From the NCBI RefSeq assembly GCF_010093595.1, contig NW_022985443.1, forward strand, positions 1,952,993-2,016,992: a DNA stretch of 64,000 nucleotides, in the 5' to 3' direction. This document shows positions 1-10,855 of the stretch, in pieces; position 1 is the first letter of the stretch; each line of letters begins with the position of its first letter. Under the pieces are notes generated by a model. That model did no database searches. It saw only the letters and a program-made list of their open reading frames with translations, and was not told the DNA's origin. This stretch comes from Mytilinidion resinicola. Taxonomy: Eukaryota > Ascomycota > Dothideomycetes > Mytilinidiales > Mytilinidiaceae. The position numbers and the translations under genes are program-made.

Positions 1-2440
1 TTCAAGAGCGCGCATCGGTACTTAACAACGCTCTGCGGTGTTTTATCGCCGCCCAGATTGGGGGCAATAAGTTACACTCACTCTTTTTTGGTTAAGAACT
101 ACAACATGGGATTTCCGCGGCAATATAAGACCGAGATTCGCTCACTAACACGGTGCTGCGGTGTATAAATCCCGGAAAGAATAGGCCACAAGCCATTTTC
201 ACTCTTTCAAGTGACAGCATAGAATCTAAGCGGAGATCCAAGGGCGAGCATCGCTACTCACCACCGTCCTATGGTGTTTCATCGCCGCCAATATTAGGAC
301 TAGTAAACTATGTTTACTATTTCTCGGCTAAGAATTACAACATAAGAATTCCACGGCAATATAACACCGAGCTTCGCTTGTTAACGCCGTGCTGCGGTGT
401 GTCATCTTTGCAAAAAATAGGAGGCAAGTTATATTACTGTTTTTAGTTACAGCATGGAATCTAAGCGGCAATTTAAGAGCGAGCATCGCTACTTACCACC
501 GAATCGCGGTGCATCATCGCCGCTAAGGTCAGAAAGAGTAGGATAATTGACTCTTTTATAGACTGAAAGTCATAGCCTACGATTCCAGCGGCGATATTAT
601 GGCGATCATCGCTACTCAACACCGCGCTGCGGTGTGCTATTGCCGTCAAGATTGGGGGCAGTAAATTACATTCACCCTTTCTATGGTAACAAGGAGAACA
701 ACCTGGGATCCCAGCGGCGATTCAATAGCGATCATCGGTAGTCAACACCGCGCTGCGGTGTGCTATTGCCGTCAAGATTGGGGCAGTAAGTTACATTCAC
801 CCTTTCTACGGTAGCAAGGAGAACAACCTGGGATCCTAGCGGCGATTCAATAGCGAGCATCGCTATTCAATGCCGCGCTGCGGTGTACTGTTGCCACCCT
901 GGTTGGAGGTAGTATGTTACGTTCACCCGTTCTGTGCAAATAAGGAGAACAGCCTGGATAACCTGGGATCCCAGCGGCGATTCAACAGCAAGCATCGCTA
1001 TTCAATGCCGCGCTGCGGTATAACATGGCCGCCGAGATTGGGAGCTGTAACTTATATTCACTTTTTCTAGGCTACAAGCTACTACATAGAAAACGAGCGG
1101 CGATGTCACACCGCAACACGGCGCTGAATACCGATGCTCGCTGTTGAATCGGCTGTGAATATTAGGCGCAGTAAGTTATATTCACTCCGTCTAGACTGAT
1201 CAAGACAGCCTCGAACTCCAGCGGCAATTTAACAGCTAACATCACTATTCAACACCGCCCAGAGGTGTAGCATTATCAACAATATTAGAGATGGCAGACT
1301 TCGTTCACTCTCTCGCACTAGAAGCTACGCTTTGGGGTTCCGGCGGCCGTCGAATAGCGAGCATTACTCAGGTTGCAGCACTACAACCTAGGATCAACAA
1401 CTCATATGCCAGAAAGCTACTCTCCGAACATCAGCTGTAGAGAACCCAGCTGAAATCTCAGCTGTAGAGAACCGAGCTGAAGCCTCAGCTGTGCAGGGCT
1501 CATCTGAACTTACTAGCGCGCCACCCTGGGGGTGGCCCCCTTCCCTCCCCTAGTATATATACAACTAGCTAGACGTCTATAGAAATCAGAGTTCACATCA
1601 ATTTCAACCTGAGTGCATTGCTTTCCAGCGCCGCGTTGCGGTGTAAGATGGCCGCCAATATAAGAGAATAATAATCTCAATTCACTCTTTTCAGGGCTAG
1701 AAGCCATAACCTGAGATGCCAGCGGCGATTATATAGGGAACGTCGCTATTCAACAGCGTCCCACGGTGTAGCATCATCTTCAAGATTAGAGTTAGTAAGC
1801 TCAATTCGCTCTTTCCATACCATCAGTCATAACCTCGGACTCCGGCGGCGATGCTACAACGAGCATCGCTGTTTAGTGCCGCCCCGCGGTGTAGTGTGAC
1901 TGGAATGATTAGAAATAGTACATCTCATTCACTCTTTTTATACCAAAATTCTCAAGCTAGATTTCTAGCGGCAACTCAACAGCGAGCTTCGGTATTTAGC
2001 ACCGCACTGCGGTGTAGTATCAAAGCTACAATTTAGAGGTAGTAGGTTCAATTCACCGTTTTATGTTTAGAGTCTGGATTTCCACGGCAATTAAATGCCG
2101 CCTATCGCTGTTCTGCACCGCACTACGGTGTAGTACTGGCGTTGTGATTAGAGGTGGTAAACTCAATTCACTCTATTTGGGTGTAAAGTGTGGATTTCAG
2201 CGGCGATCGAACACCGAGCATCGCTGTTCTGCACCGCACTGCGGTGTATTATTGGCGTTGTGATTAGAGGTGGTGAGTTCAATTGCACTTTCCGTGCAAA
2301 AAGCGCAGATTCTTGCAGCAACAATGCTACAGCGAGCATCGCTATTCAGCGTCACTCTGCGGTGTATTATCACCCTAAACATCGGGGTCGGTACGTTCAA
2401 TTTACTCTTGTTGTGAATGCCAGCGGCGATTCACTAGTAA
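1..2440. repeat. Degenerate minisatellite of about 120-bp units
   Basis: About twenty imperfect units follow one another, each roughly 115-135 bp. The motif CCGCGCTGCGGTG recurs at 622, 748 and 873, with variants at 28, 151, 263, 387 and 1008 and onward to about 2360. Each unit has the order: AGCGGCGATT, AGCGAGCATCGCT, ACCGCxCTGCGGTGT, a GCCGCC-rich stretch, then a pyrimidine-rich 'ttcactctttt' stretch. Two short palindromes sit in each unit (AGCGA-N3-TCGCT and ACCGC-N3-GCGGT). Open frames here are short and shift between units, so I see no protein. The array is interrupted at 1366-1614 by an inserted 249-bp element and continues leftward out of the window. Confidence 0.85.
1366..1614 (+). 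mobile_element. 249-bp element, copy 1 (solo-LTR- or MITE-like)
   Basis: The element begins ACTCAGGTTG and ends CAACCTGAGT, a perfect 10-bp terminal inverted repeat. It is flanked by the 5-bp direct repeat GCATT (1361-1365 and 1615-1619). Inside are three imperfect 27-bp units starting CAGCTGTAGAGAAC or CAGCTGTGCAGGGC, a GCCACCC/GGGTGGC hairpin and a TATATATA box near 1552. It has no coding capacity. Two more 249-bp copies lie at 37911 and 52236. A 5-bp duplication and an internal TATA box suit a solo LTR. The termini are not TG...CA, so a MITE-like DNA element is also possible. Confidence 0.85.
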
Positions 2441-2972
2441 GCATCCCAATCATCTGTGAATCAGGCACATCGACATCGACCAGCAAGGTGCTTTCCATGA
2501 ATAGTATCGCGGCCATGACATTTCTAGCGCCGCCTATTCAACTACACTAGAAGAGCGCCAAACGCGCCAGCTTCCGAATTAGTGATGCCCCCTCACTACC
2601 ACGAGTCAAAATTCATGCATTTCAACCCCTTCGACCTTGTCTGCTTCGCTGCAACCCCATTCAGGGCCTCTCCATAGGCGCAACGGCTGGAGTTGGCATC
2701 GGTGTAATTGCCATAGCTCTCCTGCTAGTATTAGGATATATTTCGGGGCGCAGAGTGTAGCAGATCGATCCCAGCGTAGCATCCACGATCGAAGTATCGT
2801 ACGCAGAAATTATATTTAGCGGCTGAGGGGAAGAAGCTGGGGTCTGAGAGGCCTGTGTTGGGAGAGAACGGAAGTGAATTACGGGAACTGCAGGCTGAAA
2901 GAGAGCCTATTGAGAAGCCAATGGAAAGGATTATCCATGAGCTAGGATTCGGAACACCAGATAGGCGATGAC
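2441..2972 (+). pseudogene. Remnant of a single-pass membrane protein
   Basis: Around 2665-2757 a frame reads a glycine/alanine/leucine/isoleucine-rich stretch (start GATAGVGIGVIAIALLLVLG) followed by Arg and a stop, as in the transmembrane segment of fungal single-pass surface proteins. In another frame, 2808-2972 reads a charged tail (KKLGSERPVLGENGSELREL and on to TPDRR, stop) like the cytosolic tails of such proteins. A serine/threonine-rich piece (SGTSTSTSKVL) lies upstream at about 2460-2500. The parts are in different frames and no start is visible, so the gene is decayed or has unrecognised introns. The family is not identified. Confidence 0.4.
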
Positions 2973-5135
2973 GATAGTATGAGAGAGTACATACACGTGT
3001 TCAAGATGAGACTCGTAGTTTGTTGCTTCAAGAAGAGGAGAGTACTAGAGCTCTAAGATAAAAAAAACTTCTAGGGAAGAGAAAAACGTAGGGTCTCATG
3101 AGCTGTTTGTCTCAGGGGATAGGAGAAGCGGACTATGGGAGTTGCAGGCTGGGAAGCAATGTCTAGCGAGCGCGGAAATGGAAATAGAGATACATGAGAT
3201 TGTGCCGACAACACTTGGAGTAATCAAGGGAGGAGGGATGTTGGACACGTGAGACTCGTAACTTTACTTCGTCAGCGAGCATTTGGGTGTATAAAGTCAA
3301 TGAATCGCTGCGGACGCCTCCATCCTTCATCGGCGAGGGGTGGATCGAGGGTTGCAAAATATCAGCACATTGCAGACAAATGGCGATCCTCTAGATCTGT
3401 AAACCATTGGACCCCATTCCTTGATGTCCGGGAAGGAGGCTCGGATGTTGCGAAAACGATCGACCAACCAATCAACCAATGGGTGGCAGCTGTTTTCTGT
3501 TTCTGCAAAATGATGCGTTCCGCGTCCGAATGGCTGGGAGCAACAGGCATCGAGGCGGAGTGCGATGGTGTGCAGTTTGGGCGCTTCAGTCAAATATAAT
3601 GCTGATTATCATCCTACGAACCTCGTTCCGACTAGCATCCGTATATGTCACCAAGTGGTACCGTAAAGGTCTATCAATGATCTCCATCGCCAGCGTACTT
3701 AGCTCCCTCTCCCAGCCTCCACCAGCTCCACCGAGCCGATCACTTGCTGATTTTATTCCCTCTCTTTTCTCCACCATATTGTGTGCTTCTCGTGTGTTTT
3801 GAGTCCCCCATTCCTCTCAGTCATGTATGTTGTCAGTCGTGGGTTTTTACAACGCCGACACAGCACCCCATACTCGCCGATGTCATTTTGATCCGCACGA
3901 CCCATGAGTCAACGTTCCAAACACTGTTAATCCCCAAACTCCCCTCCTTCCTCCGATGAAAAGATTAGAACTCCAGGTCCAAAAAGAAGTTTTTATACTG
4001 GAAGAAATCCGGGATCACATGACTTAGCTGTGGACTCCTGACCGCCTTACCTTTACTTTCTACACTTTCGAAGCGATCGGAGAAGGCCGAGCAGGGAATG
4101 GGAGCACGTGCCTCTCTGTCGAGATTGAGTATAAAATCTCACACTCGGTGAAAGGAGGGCCTTCTTTCTTCATCGGCGAGGAGGGTCGGGGGCTTAAAAT
4201 CGACGAGGAAAGGACACCATGGAAACTTGGTGGACTCGAGTGCTGCAAAAGGATGCACGAGCGCGAATGGTGCGAGAGCAGCAAGATCTCAGAAGCTCGG
4301 ATGCGCGTGGGCCCAGCAACACCCCAAATCCATTTTACCATGTGATCAAATCGAGTGTTGGAACAAGCTCATGAGGGGCAACTCGAAAGAGGAGCTCAAG
4401 AATGGAGGTGTTGGAAGGAGTGTTTGGAGGTCCTCTTTTGGTGGTGAGCAGCGTTGTAAATGGAGGGCGAAAGCAACATCGATGGAAGACAGATGGAGAG
4501 AATCGTTCGTGAAGAGAGATCGAGGGCAGTGTTGAGGGTATTCCAGCACCGCCCATACAACACTTCATTGCTAGGAACAGTCCGCGGTTTGTGGAAGGCG
4601 CGATCCCCGAACTCTAGGTGTCTTAGAGCTGTGTTGATCGATCCCATTTTATCCAAAAGAAGCCCATGTGGAGTGTGCCACGCTCTATTTTGATAGAAGG
4701 CAACTTCCTGAACCCCGTTGGAAGAAAAGTTGAGAAAAGATGAGGGTTTTATAGCCGTGGAAGATTGAATACAGGCGAGTATCACATGACCGAAAGTTGA
4801 CGAAGCTATGTGGGTTATAGTTAGTAGTAATAGAGAACATTGGAATATACCAAGGAGCCTTGGTGACTATGCATGTCTAGTCTATACAAGAATGCGAGTA
4901 TGACGCCACCCATCTTCGTTGAGTAACACATACCGTATCTGAAATATTCTGGGGTATTTAATTCAGTCCTGAATCCCGTAAAACCTCAGTTGCACTCGCT
5001 TTGAATTCGGCAACACCGTGCACCCCATCACGAATGCAAAACGCCGCATACCCCTCAACATGGACCATGCTCCTAAACACCTATGCATGCCCCGAACGCG
5101 CAGTTGAATGCATCCTTTTCCCTCTCTTCCCACGC
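2973..5135. other. No convincing gene
   Basis: Both strands have only short, overlapping open frames without recognisable motifs or plausible exon structure. The stretch at 3080-3200 weakly resembles the preceding tail ('gaactgcaggctg...' versus 'gagttgcaggctg...'), which suggests a small local duplication. A phrase 'cttcatcggcgagg' occurs at both about 3327 and 4168. I see nothing else I can support. Confidence 0.5.
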
Positions 5136-6167
5136 TCACCCAAACCTCCTCCAGATCGTTTTGTCTTTGTCAGCTGGTGGCTCCGGCCCCGGCAATATCT
5201 CTCTGAGCATGTCGTTGACATCGAGTCCCTGCTCCATCGCCTCCTTCCACTGTCTCGGATACCCCAGACTAACCTCCTCAAACCTCGTCTCCCCCCTCCA
5301 ATCCGTCCTCCTCACATGAAGGTGCCCGGTCACAACCACCTTCGCATTAAACCTCTCATGCCAGTCCTCCGTCTTCGTCGTCCCGCACCATATGCAAAAC
5401 CGCGGCACTTGAAGAATCTTAACCAGATCCTGCCTCAGCGGCCAATGTCCTACAATCACCAGCTTCTTATCCGGATTCGCGGTCGTGACAGCATCCAGCT
5501 TATCAAACGTCCGCGCGACAAGCGCCGCGCACCAGTCCTGCCGCGTGGGATAGGGGTCCGGGTGCAGCATCACCTCATCCGACGCCTCGATGCCCTCCTC
5601 TTTCGCCCACTCAACGGCTCCCTCGAGTGTGACGTTCGCGGGTCGGAACGAGTAGTCGTACAGCGTGAAGATAGGCGCGATGAGCACACTCTCAGCCTCG
5701 GGTCGTGCCGCCTCTTCTGCGTCTCCGGGGGACGAGGGATTCGGCGGTGGCCATGTTATGTATTCATCCTCCGGCGTCAATACCCCCCATTCCCGACACA
5801 CCCGCACGCATTCGTCGTACTTTGCTACCCCGCGAAGTCCCCCGCCGTGTCCTTCGACCGCGCCCTCCCCGCCTCGGTCCTCGCTTGGGAGGGTGTATAA
5901 CTCGTGGTTCCCCGGCACCCACCACACTTGCTTGAAGCACGACGTCGCTTTCGAGAAAGCTAGGCGCAGGTGCCCCGGTGTTTCGCCGACATCGCCGCAG
6001 ATTATGAGGCCGTCGTCGGGGCGGGGCGCGAGTTCTTCGAGGGCGGCCCGGTTGGTTTTGAAGGAGAGGTGGAGGTCGGAGATGGCGTAAAGTTTCGCGG
6101 GAGTGCGAACGGAGGCGGAGAACGGGTGCTCGGTTGCCTCGGCGGTGGCGAGGAGCGGGTCGCTCAT
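5136..6167 (-). CDS. Calcineurin-like metallophosphoesterase
   Basis: A single-exon protein of 343 aa. It should hydrolyse phosphoester bonds with two metal ions in a calcineurin-type fold; the substrate cannot be told. The metal-binding motifs appear in order: SDLHLSF (Asp31, His33), CGDVGE (Asp59), PGNHE (Asn87, His88), IVGHWP in the C-terminal third and TGHLHVRRTDW near residue 280. Spacing and length fit the family. The start ATG follows a clean upstream region and precedes the first motif by 30 residues. It is transcribed in the same direction as the next three upstream genes, separated from the nearest by 646 bp. Codon use is GC-rich at the third position. The family call is safe; the role is unknown. 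Confidence 0.88.
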   Translation of the reverse strand: MSDPLLATAEATEHPFSASVRTPAKLYAISDLHLSFKTNRAALEELAPRPDDGLIICGDVGETPGHLRLAFSKATSCFKQVWWVPGNHELYTLPSEDRGGEGAVEGHGGGLRGVAKYDECVRVCREWGVLTPEDEYITWPPPNPSSPGDAEEAARPEAESVLIAPIFTLYDYSFRPANVTLEGAVEWAKEEGIEASDEVMLHPDPYPTRQDWCAALVARTFDKLDAVTTANPDKKLVIVGHWPLRQDLVKILQVPRFCIWCGTTKTEDWHERFNAKVVVTGHLHVRRTDWRGETRFEEVSLGYPRQWKEAMEQGLDVNDMLREILPGPEPPADKDKTIWRRFG

Positions 6168-6813
6168 TGTGTTTGCTTGTTCGTTGTCGGTGGTTGAGGA
6201 GTTGACGCTCCCCGGAGGGAGGTGGTGTGGAGTCCGGATAATGGGGAGACGGAGATGGGATGGGGTGAGGTTGGCGGCGCTAGGCCGGAAGGGGAGGCGG
6301 AGCTCTAATAGCTAAAATTAAAAAGGCTACCTTTGTATATTGTGGGTGTAATTGTAAGCACAGTATTAGGTCATAAGGTTAGGCACACGGACATGTTGCT
6401 GCTCGGGCTCGATTCTTGCTCACCCTGCATCACTGTGAGGAGTACTGTACCTAGCATGTCTTCGGTTAGTCAAACAGTAGCTCAATTTCCAACGCGTGGA
6501 GTTTCATATTGTAATTAGAGGTTTAAAAGCCTATCGGGGTGCCCTGCCCTAAGCATATGCGACGAGTGCCTTAAGGTATGTACTAGGATATAAGTTTATG
6601 CACACGGCCATCTCATTGCTTAGGAGCTATTCAGGCTTCGTTGAACATAAAGTGACAGTCTATTCTGACTTCGTCTGAGGTGGCCCGAAGAGCTATGTTT
6701 TCAAAATCTTACGGGGTAGCAAATGGCCTTAAGAGGTACTAGGCAAGTTTACACAAGCCCAGAATGAGCGTGTGTTCACTTTAGAGGACAGTCTAAGACA
6801 CAATCATGAGAGT
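6168..6813. other. Intergenic, AT-richer spacer
   Basis: This lies between the metallophosphoesterase start and the end of the next gene on the same strand. It holds the promoter of the former. No gene-like frame and no clear TATA box were found. Confidence 0.5.
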
Positions 6814-8286
6814 CTACACGCGATCCGCTTGAGGCCCATCTGGTGTAATGGCTCCATGGTCCATCTCCTCTTCATCGGAGGTGTCCTCGTCGTCAGGAGA
6901 GGCTGGATCCAAAGTGTGGCCACGCCCTATCGCCAAAAGGTGGTAGACATCCATCTGAATAACAGCCTTCATATATTGCTCAAACCCATTCGACCTTTCG
7001 ATCCAACCGGGCGTACCGACATCCAACTTCAACCTCCCAGCCCGCGGATGCGGATGAAGAAACCACTTTTTTTCGGAGGAGTCCCCCGGGCGTTTATAAG
7101 TACAAACGTACAATATATCTTTGATTAGGAAAAAGGCATTCGCAAATTCGACTTTGGTGTTGAGTTTCAGCTCGGCAGACATGATGTCCGCAACCTTGAT
7201 GACTGCATTGTACTCCCATATCGCCGGCCTGACCAAGTCGTGTGCAAAGATGGCCATTGCAGTGTGAAACCGCCCCAACCTTTCGACAAGAAAGCCAGAA
7301 ACGTGATTTCTTGAGAAGGAATAGTACATGAGCGGCTTTACGAGTTCCAATCCCCCGTTAAACGAGGTCAGCACTACGCGATTCCACGCGGGTGCTTCGC
7401 CTTCGACAATTGTGTCCCAAGCATTTTCGAATTTAGTCTCGCGAATGGAGTAGCCTTGATTCTTGGGGTAGAAGTGCTTCAGGAAAGTTCGGGCGAGTCT
7501 TGTCGCAGCTGCCAGGCGATATCCAACCATATCCGGGCCGGAAAGTTTAAGTTCCGCCACTTTCGGGCCAGCATAGGCGGAGCTGAGCGTTTCCATACGA
7601 TCCTTGAACTTTTCGTCAGTGCTGAAAAAAGGTTCATCCGGGGGAATAGCATCAGATGTTTGAGGGCCGTCGGACTCAGGAGGTTGTTGAACTGGCGGCG
7701 CAATACCCAGGCGTGACTGATAAGAGGATTCTGACGAGTCAAATCCAAAGCCTAAGGGCTTTGGAGGCTGTTGGGAGCGTAGGTTGGACTCTTTGGGTTG
7801 TACAGAATCTCCATACAGAAGGCTTTTAATGCCAGGTAGCGTTGGTGCGGTACTCATGGGTGGCTGAGAAGAGGATTCTGACGAGTCAAGTACAGGGCCT
7901 ACGGGCTTTGGAGGCCGTTGGAAGCGTAGATTGGACTCTTTGGGCTGTACAGAATATCTATACAGAAGGCTTTTCATGCCAGGCAGCTTTGGCACGGTAC
8001 CCATGGATGGCTGAGAAGAAGGTTCTGGTGAGTCAAGTACAGGGCCTACGGGCTTTGGGGGCCGTTGGGAGCGTAGGTTAGACTCTTTGTGCTGTACAGC
8101 AATTCCATACTCTCCATACGGAAGGCATTTCATGGCAGGTAGCGTTGGCACGGTACCCATGGATGGCTGAGAAGACGGTTCTGGTGAATCAAGTACAGGG
8201 TCTGAGGAGTTCGGAGGTCCTTTGGCCAATTCGAGAGAGTCCCTGTGCTTGCGCTTCCGAGACAAATTCTTCCGTGAACCAGCCAT
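6814..8286 (-). CDS. Unrecognised protein with four N-terminal repeats, paralogue of its neighbour
   Basis: A single-exon 490-aa protein of a family I do not recognise. Residues 1-29 are basic (SRKNLSRKRKHRD) and look like a nuclear localisation signal. Residues about 30-200 are three tandem units of 49-52 aa plus a partial fourth, each starting with a PVLDS(P/S)E(P/S)SSQP-type phrase and ending near QRPPKPVG. From about residue 250 a globular domain follows (LARTFLKHFYP, QGYSIRETKFENAW, VSGFLVERLGRF, TAMAIFAHDL, DIMSAEL). The same domain phrases occur in the same order in the protein at 8760-10280, so the two are tandem duplicates. The end is acidic (DDEDTSDEEEMD). No catalytic motif is visible. 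Confidence 0.75.
   Translation of the reverse strand: MAGSRKNLSRKRKHRDSLELAKGPPNSSDPVLDSPEPSSQPSMGTVPTLPAMKCLPYGEYGIAVQHKESNLRSQRPPKPVGPVLDSPEPSSQPSMGTVPKLPGMKSLLYRYSVQPKESNLRFQRPPKPVGPVLDSSESSSQPPMSTAPTLPGIKSLLYGDSVQPKESNLRSQQPPKPLGFGFDSSESSYQSRLGIAPPVQQPPESDGPQTSDAIPPDEPFFSTDEKFKDRMETLSSAYAGPKVAELKLSGPDMVGYRLAAATRLARTFLKHFYPKNQGYSIRETKFENAWDTIVEGEAPAWNRVVLTSFNGGLELVKPLMYYSFSRNHVSGFLVERLGRFHTAMAIFAHDLVRPAIWEYNAVIKVADIMSAELKLNTKVEFANAFFLIKDILYVCTYKRPGDSSEKKWFLHPHPRAGRLKLDVGTPGWIERSNGFEQYMKAVIQMDVYHLLAIGRGHTLDPASPDDEDTSDEEEMDHGAITPDGPQADRV
7690..8199 (-). repeat. In-frame tandem repeats of about 150 bp
   Basis: Three units and a partial fourth lie inside the coding region of the preceding entry. 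The + strand phrase 'ggcctacgggctttgg' recurs at about 7896 and 8043, with the variant 'gcctaagggctttgg' at about 7750. Unit length is a multiple of three, so the protein keeps its frame. The units are highly similar, which points to recent expansion. Confidence 0.8.
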
Positions 8287-8759
8287 AGTGTCGAGTGTGC
8301 GGAGTTAGGCGGTGGTAAGTGTGTCATATGTGTAAGGTAGTTGGTGTAGCGGTTTGAGTAGTGAGCGAGAGGTGTATGGTAGATGCCGTTGTAGACAGGG
8401 TTTGGGTGAATTAGTGATGCCAAAGTGTGTGAGTGGTGGATACAGAGATGTGACAGCGGCTGTAAACGAAATCTGGGTCTGAGTAGTGATGTAGCAATGA
8501 CGAAGCGGATGTGATGCTGTTAGGATGTTGTTGTACGATGAACGTATACTGAAGCAGAAAGGGAGTTAAAGAGATTGCAAAGTAAAGCAGGCAAGCGCAT
8601 GTTTGGGCTTTCGAACTATCTACGCATACCCAAAAGAGCAGTAACTCCTTGCCACCGAGAACGCCTACCTATGAGTATCGTCCAATGCGGATGGTGCAAA
8701 CCAGCCATCCCGAGTGTTCAATGCCATATCCAAATCGCAGAGCTCCAGGACCGAGATCC
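8287..8759. other. Spacer between tandem paralogues
   Basis: A 473-bp gap between two genes in the same orientation. It contains GT-rich stretches such as 'gtgtaaggtagttggtgtagcgg' (8325-8350) but no gene-like frame. Confidence 0.5.
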
Positions 8760-10280
8760 TTAATCCACGTAGACTCCATCGATTCTACTGCCGTCTGTGT
8801 AGACCACGTCCGATTTGATAGCATCGGTCATCACCCGATCGAACAACTTCAAATTATACTCCCAATGCTTTCCCTCCACGGCAAGCTTGAAAGTGCTACC
8901 CATTTTGGCAAGCACCCTATCCTGGTGCTTGTATGGACGCATCATGAGACCCTCAGACTTGGTAGAGTCCCAGGTCCAGAGCTGAAGCTGAGTTCCAATC
9001 AAGATGAAGCAGTTCGTTATAGCAACTCCCGCAATCTTACCGAGGTCGTAGCTCATAATGTCGCCAAGCGTGACAGTTGGATACGGCACCCATGTACTTT
9101 CGGTGCTCAGGTCGTCAGCCATAATAGCCATGGCAGTAACAACGATCGGAGTTTTGCGCTTGCCGTCCGGAGTCGCGTCATCGTCCACCTCGCAGGTGTT
9201 CTCGACGAGGAAGCCGGCGATGCATTCGGTGGGGATACGGTGCAAGACAGCAGAATATCCTGGTGCGGTTTTGACTTCGATATTCCATCCACATCTACCG
9301 TGTTGCATGGTGTCGAACGCGGTCTCGCGGAGGGAGAAGCCCTGTGAGGCAGGATAGAAGTGTGACAAGAATGTCTTGGCGAGTTCGATCGCGGGTGCAA
9401 GACGAGGATCCGCCTGCCTCTCGGATACCGCCTTCTTTTTCAACGCGGCTTCTTGAAAGGGGCCCTCTGGTGGACTATCATTCCTGGGCTTATCCTGACA
9501 AGCGGCTGTGAGGTCGGAGATTCGGCTGATAATATCCGAGTTGTTGAGGATAGATCGAGTACTACTGCCGGGGGCCTGGGGGGCGTCGGGGGTTAGAGGC
9601 TCGACAGTGTCACTTTCGGGGGGCGGAGAAAGTGGGGACGCAGTTGAGTATTCGGGCGTGCTCGCGGGCATGGTGTAGTAGATGTCCAGTATACAGGCTG
9701 GTAAAGTAGTCCACGTGGCTTGTGATAGAATGTTCCGTTGGGGGTGTGGTGTGTATGTGGAAGGAAACGGGTCGCGGAACTGGAGTGCGGCGTATTTCAT
9801 GTCGCTAGCGTGGTCTGCCAAGACTTGAGCCATAGTCAGGCGCTGTACAGGTGGGTGAACGGAAAACGCTGGATCGCCTGGATGATGACGTTAGATAGTT
9901 GGTAAATAGGGGATGGTGAAAGGAGTGCACAAACCAAGCTCAAAGAGCGGATCGCATTCACTGCCATAAGACACCCTGGTATGCTCCGAAAACGAAGCAA
10001 ACGAAAACCCTTCTGATTCTGTACAGCCAGAGAAGGGGTCTGACTGGTCGAACGAAGATGGTGTGGTGGCGTGTGTTTGAAGGCCTTCGTCATGGTTAAG
10101 CTGGTTGCTAGATTCCACCACCAAACGGCCAGCGAGCTGAGACTCACTAGAGGACTCTTTCTCATGGAGCCAGCACCCCGGTACGTTGAAGTACGGTGAC
10201 ACGACCACGTACTGGTCCGGATCTCGGACCAGCGAGTGATTGATCAAGTTATATTGTGTTGAAGGCCTCCATGAAGCCAT
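8760..10280 (-). CDS. Unrecognised protein, paralogue of the 490-aa neighbour (one intron)
   Basis: Two exons, 9935-10280 and 8760-9877. The intron at 9878-9934 (57 bp) starts GTTTGT, has a CTAAC branch point and ends CAG. Joining keeps the frame through ...DPLFELG/DPAFSVHPP.... The C-terminal domain matches the neighbouring gene in order: LAKTFLSHFYP, QGFSLRETAFD, IAGFLVENTCEV, TAMAIMADDL, DIMSYDL. Unlike its neighbour it has no repeat array; instead a serine/proline-rich linker (TPEYSTASPLSPPPESDT) precedes the domain. A shorter start at the internal methionine of MPASTPEY (9672) is possible, in which case the upstream exon would belong to something else. The function is unknown. Confidence 0.62.
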
Positions 10281-10855
10281 ATTCAGGGGTGGTATTTGGT
10301 TTGAGTAGAGGAAACGGGTGATAGAGTGAGGTTGTTTGATGTAAGATGTTTTGGAACGCGACTATGGTGAAGGCTAGGTGAGCTAGCTCGTTTGAGACAC
10401 GGTTAAAGAGATATGTTATGAAATCGGATACAGCTCGACAGATCTGACTACATGGATCTCGGCCAGATGGCGGCCTCTGATCTCATGGGCGGGGAAACAC
10501 GGCATAAGGATACTAATTTGCGGACAATGTTTTGATACGGGTTGAAGTGCTTTGAAGAACCCATGGTAGTGGAAAAGAGATCACAAATCTAGCGTTTTGA
10601 CAGACCGGAAAACGTACCGGACCACCTCAGTCTCAGAGCGGTGTATGCAGATCGGACCTGTGGCTCGTTGCTGTAGCTTTCGATTAGTATATTGAAATAC
10701 TACGAGCAATATTAAAAAGTTCAAGAATACTTTTGTCCTTACACTGTAGATCTGGCAAGCTGCAGCAATGAAAGTTTCTTACCATCCTTAATCCAGTCAT
10801 GGATTGAACGGGATGAATGCGTGATCTTGCTACATTAATGCAATTGCAAAGCCCT
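10281..10855. other. Intergenic
   Basis: 575 bp between two genes transcribed leftwards. It holds the promoter of the hypothetical gene to its left and the 3' end of the DUF2011-like gene. No other gene is seen. Confidence 0.5.

Noticed and set aside
1..2440. CRISPR-like array
   Set aside because: Units are diverged along their whole length, far longer than CRISPR repeats, without unique spacers, and the host is eukaryotic.
5001..5900. 299-codon frame on the plus strand
   Set aside because: It is the antisense of the metallophosphoesterase; GC-rich codon bias of the real gene keeps the opposite strand open. It has no motifs and is Pro/Arg-rich.
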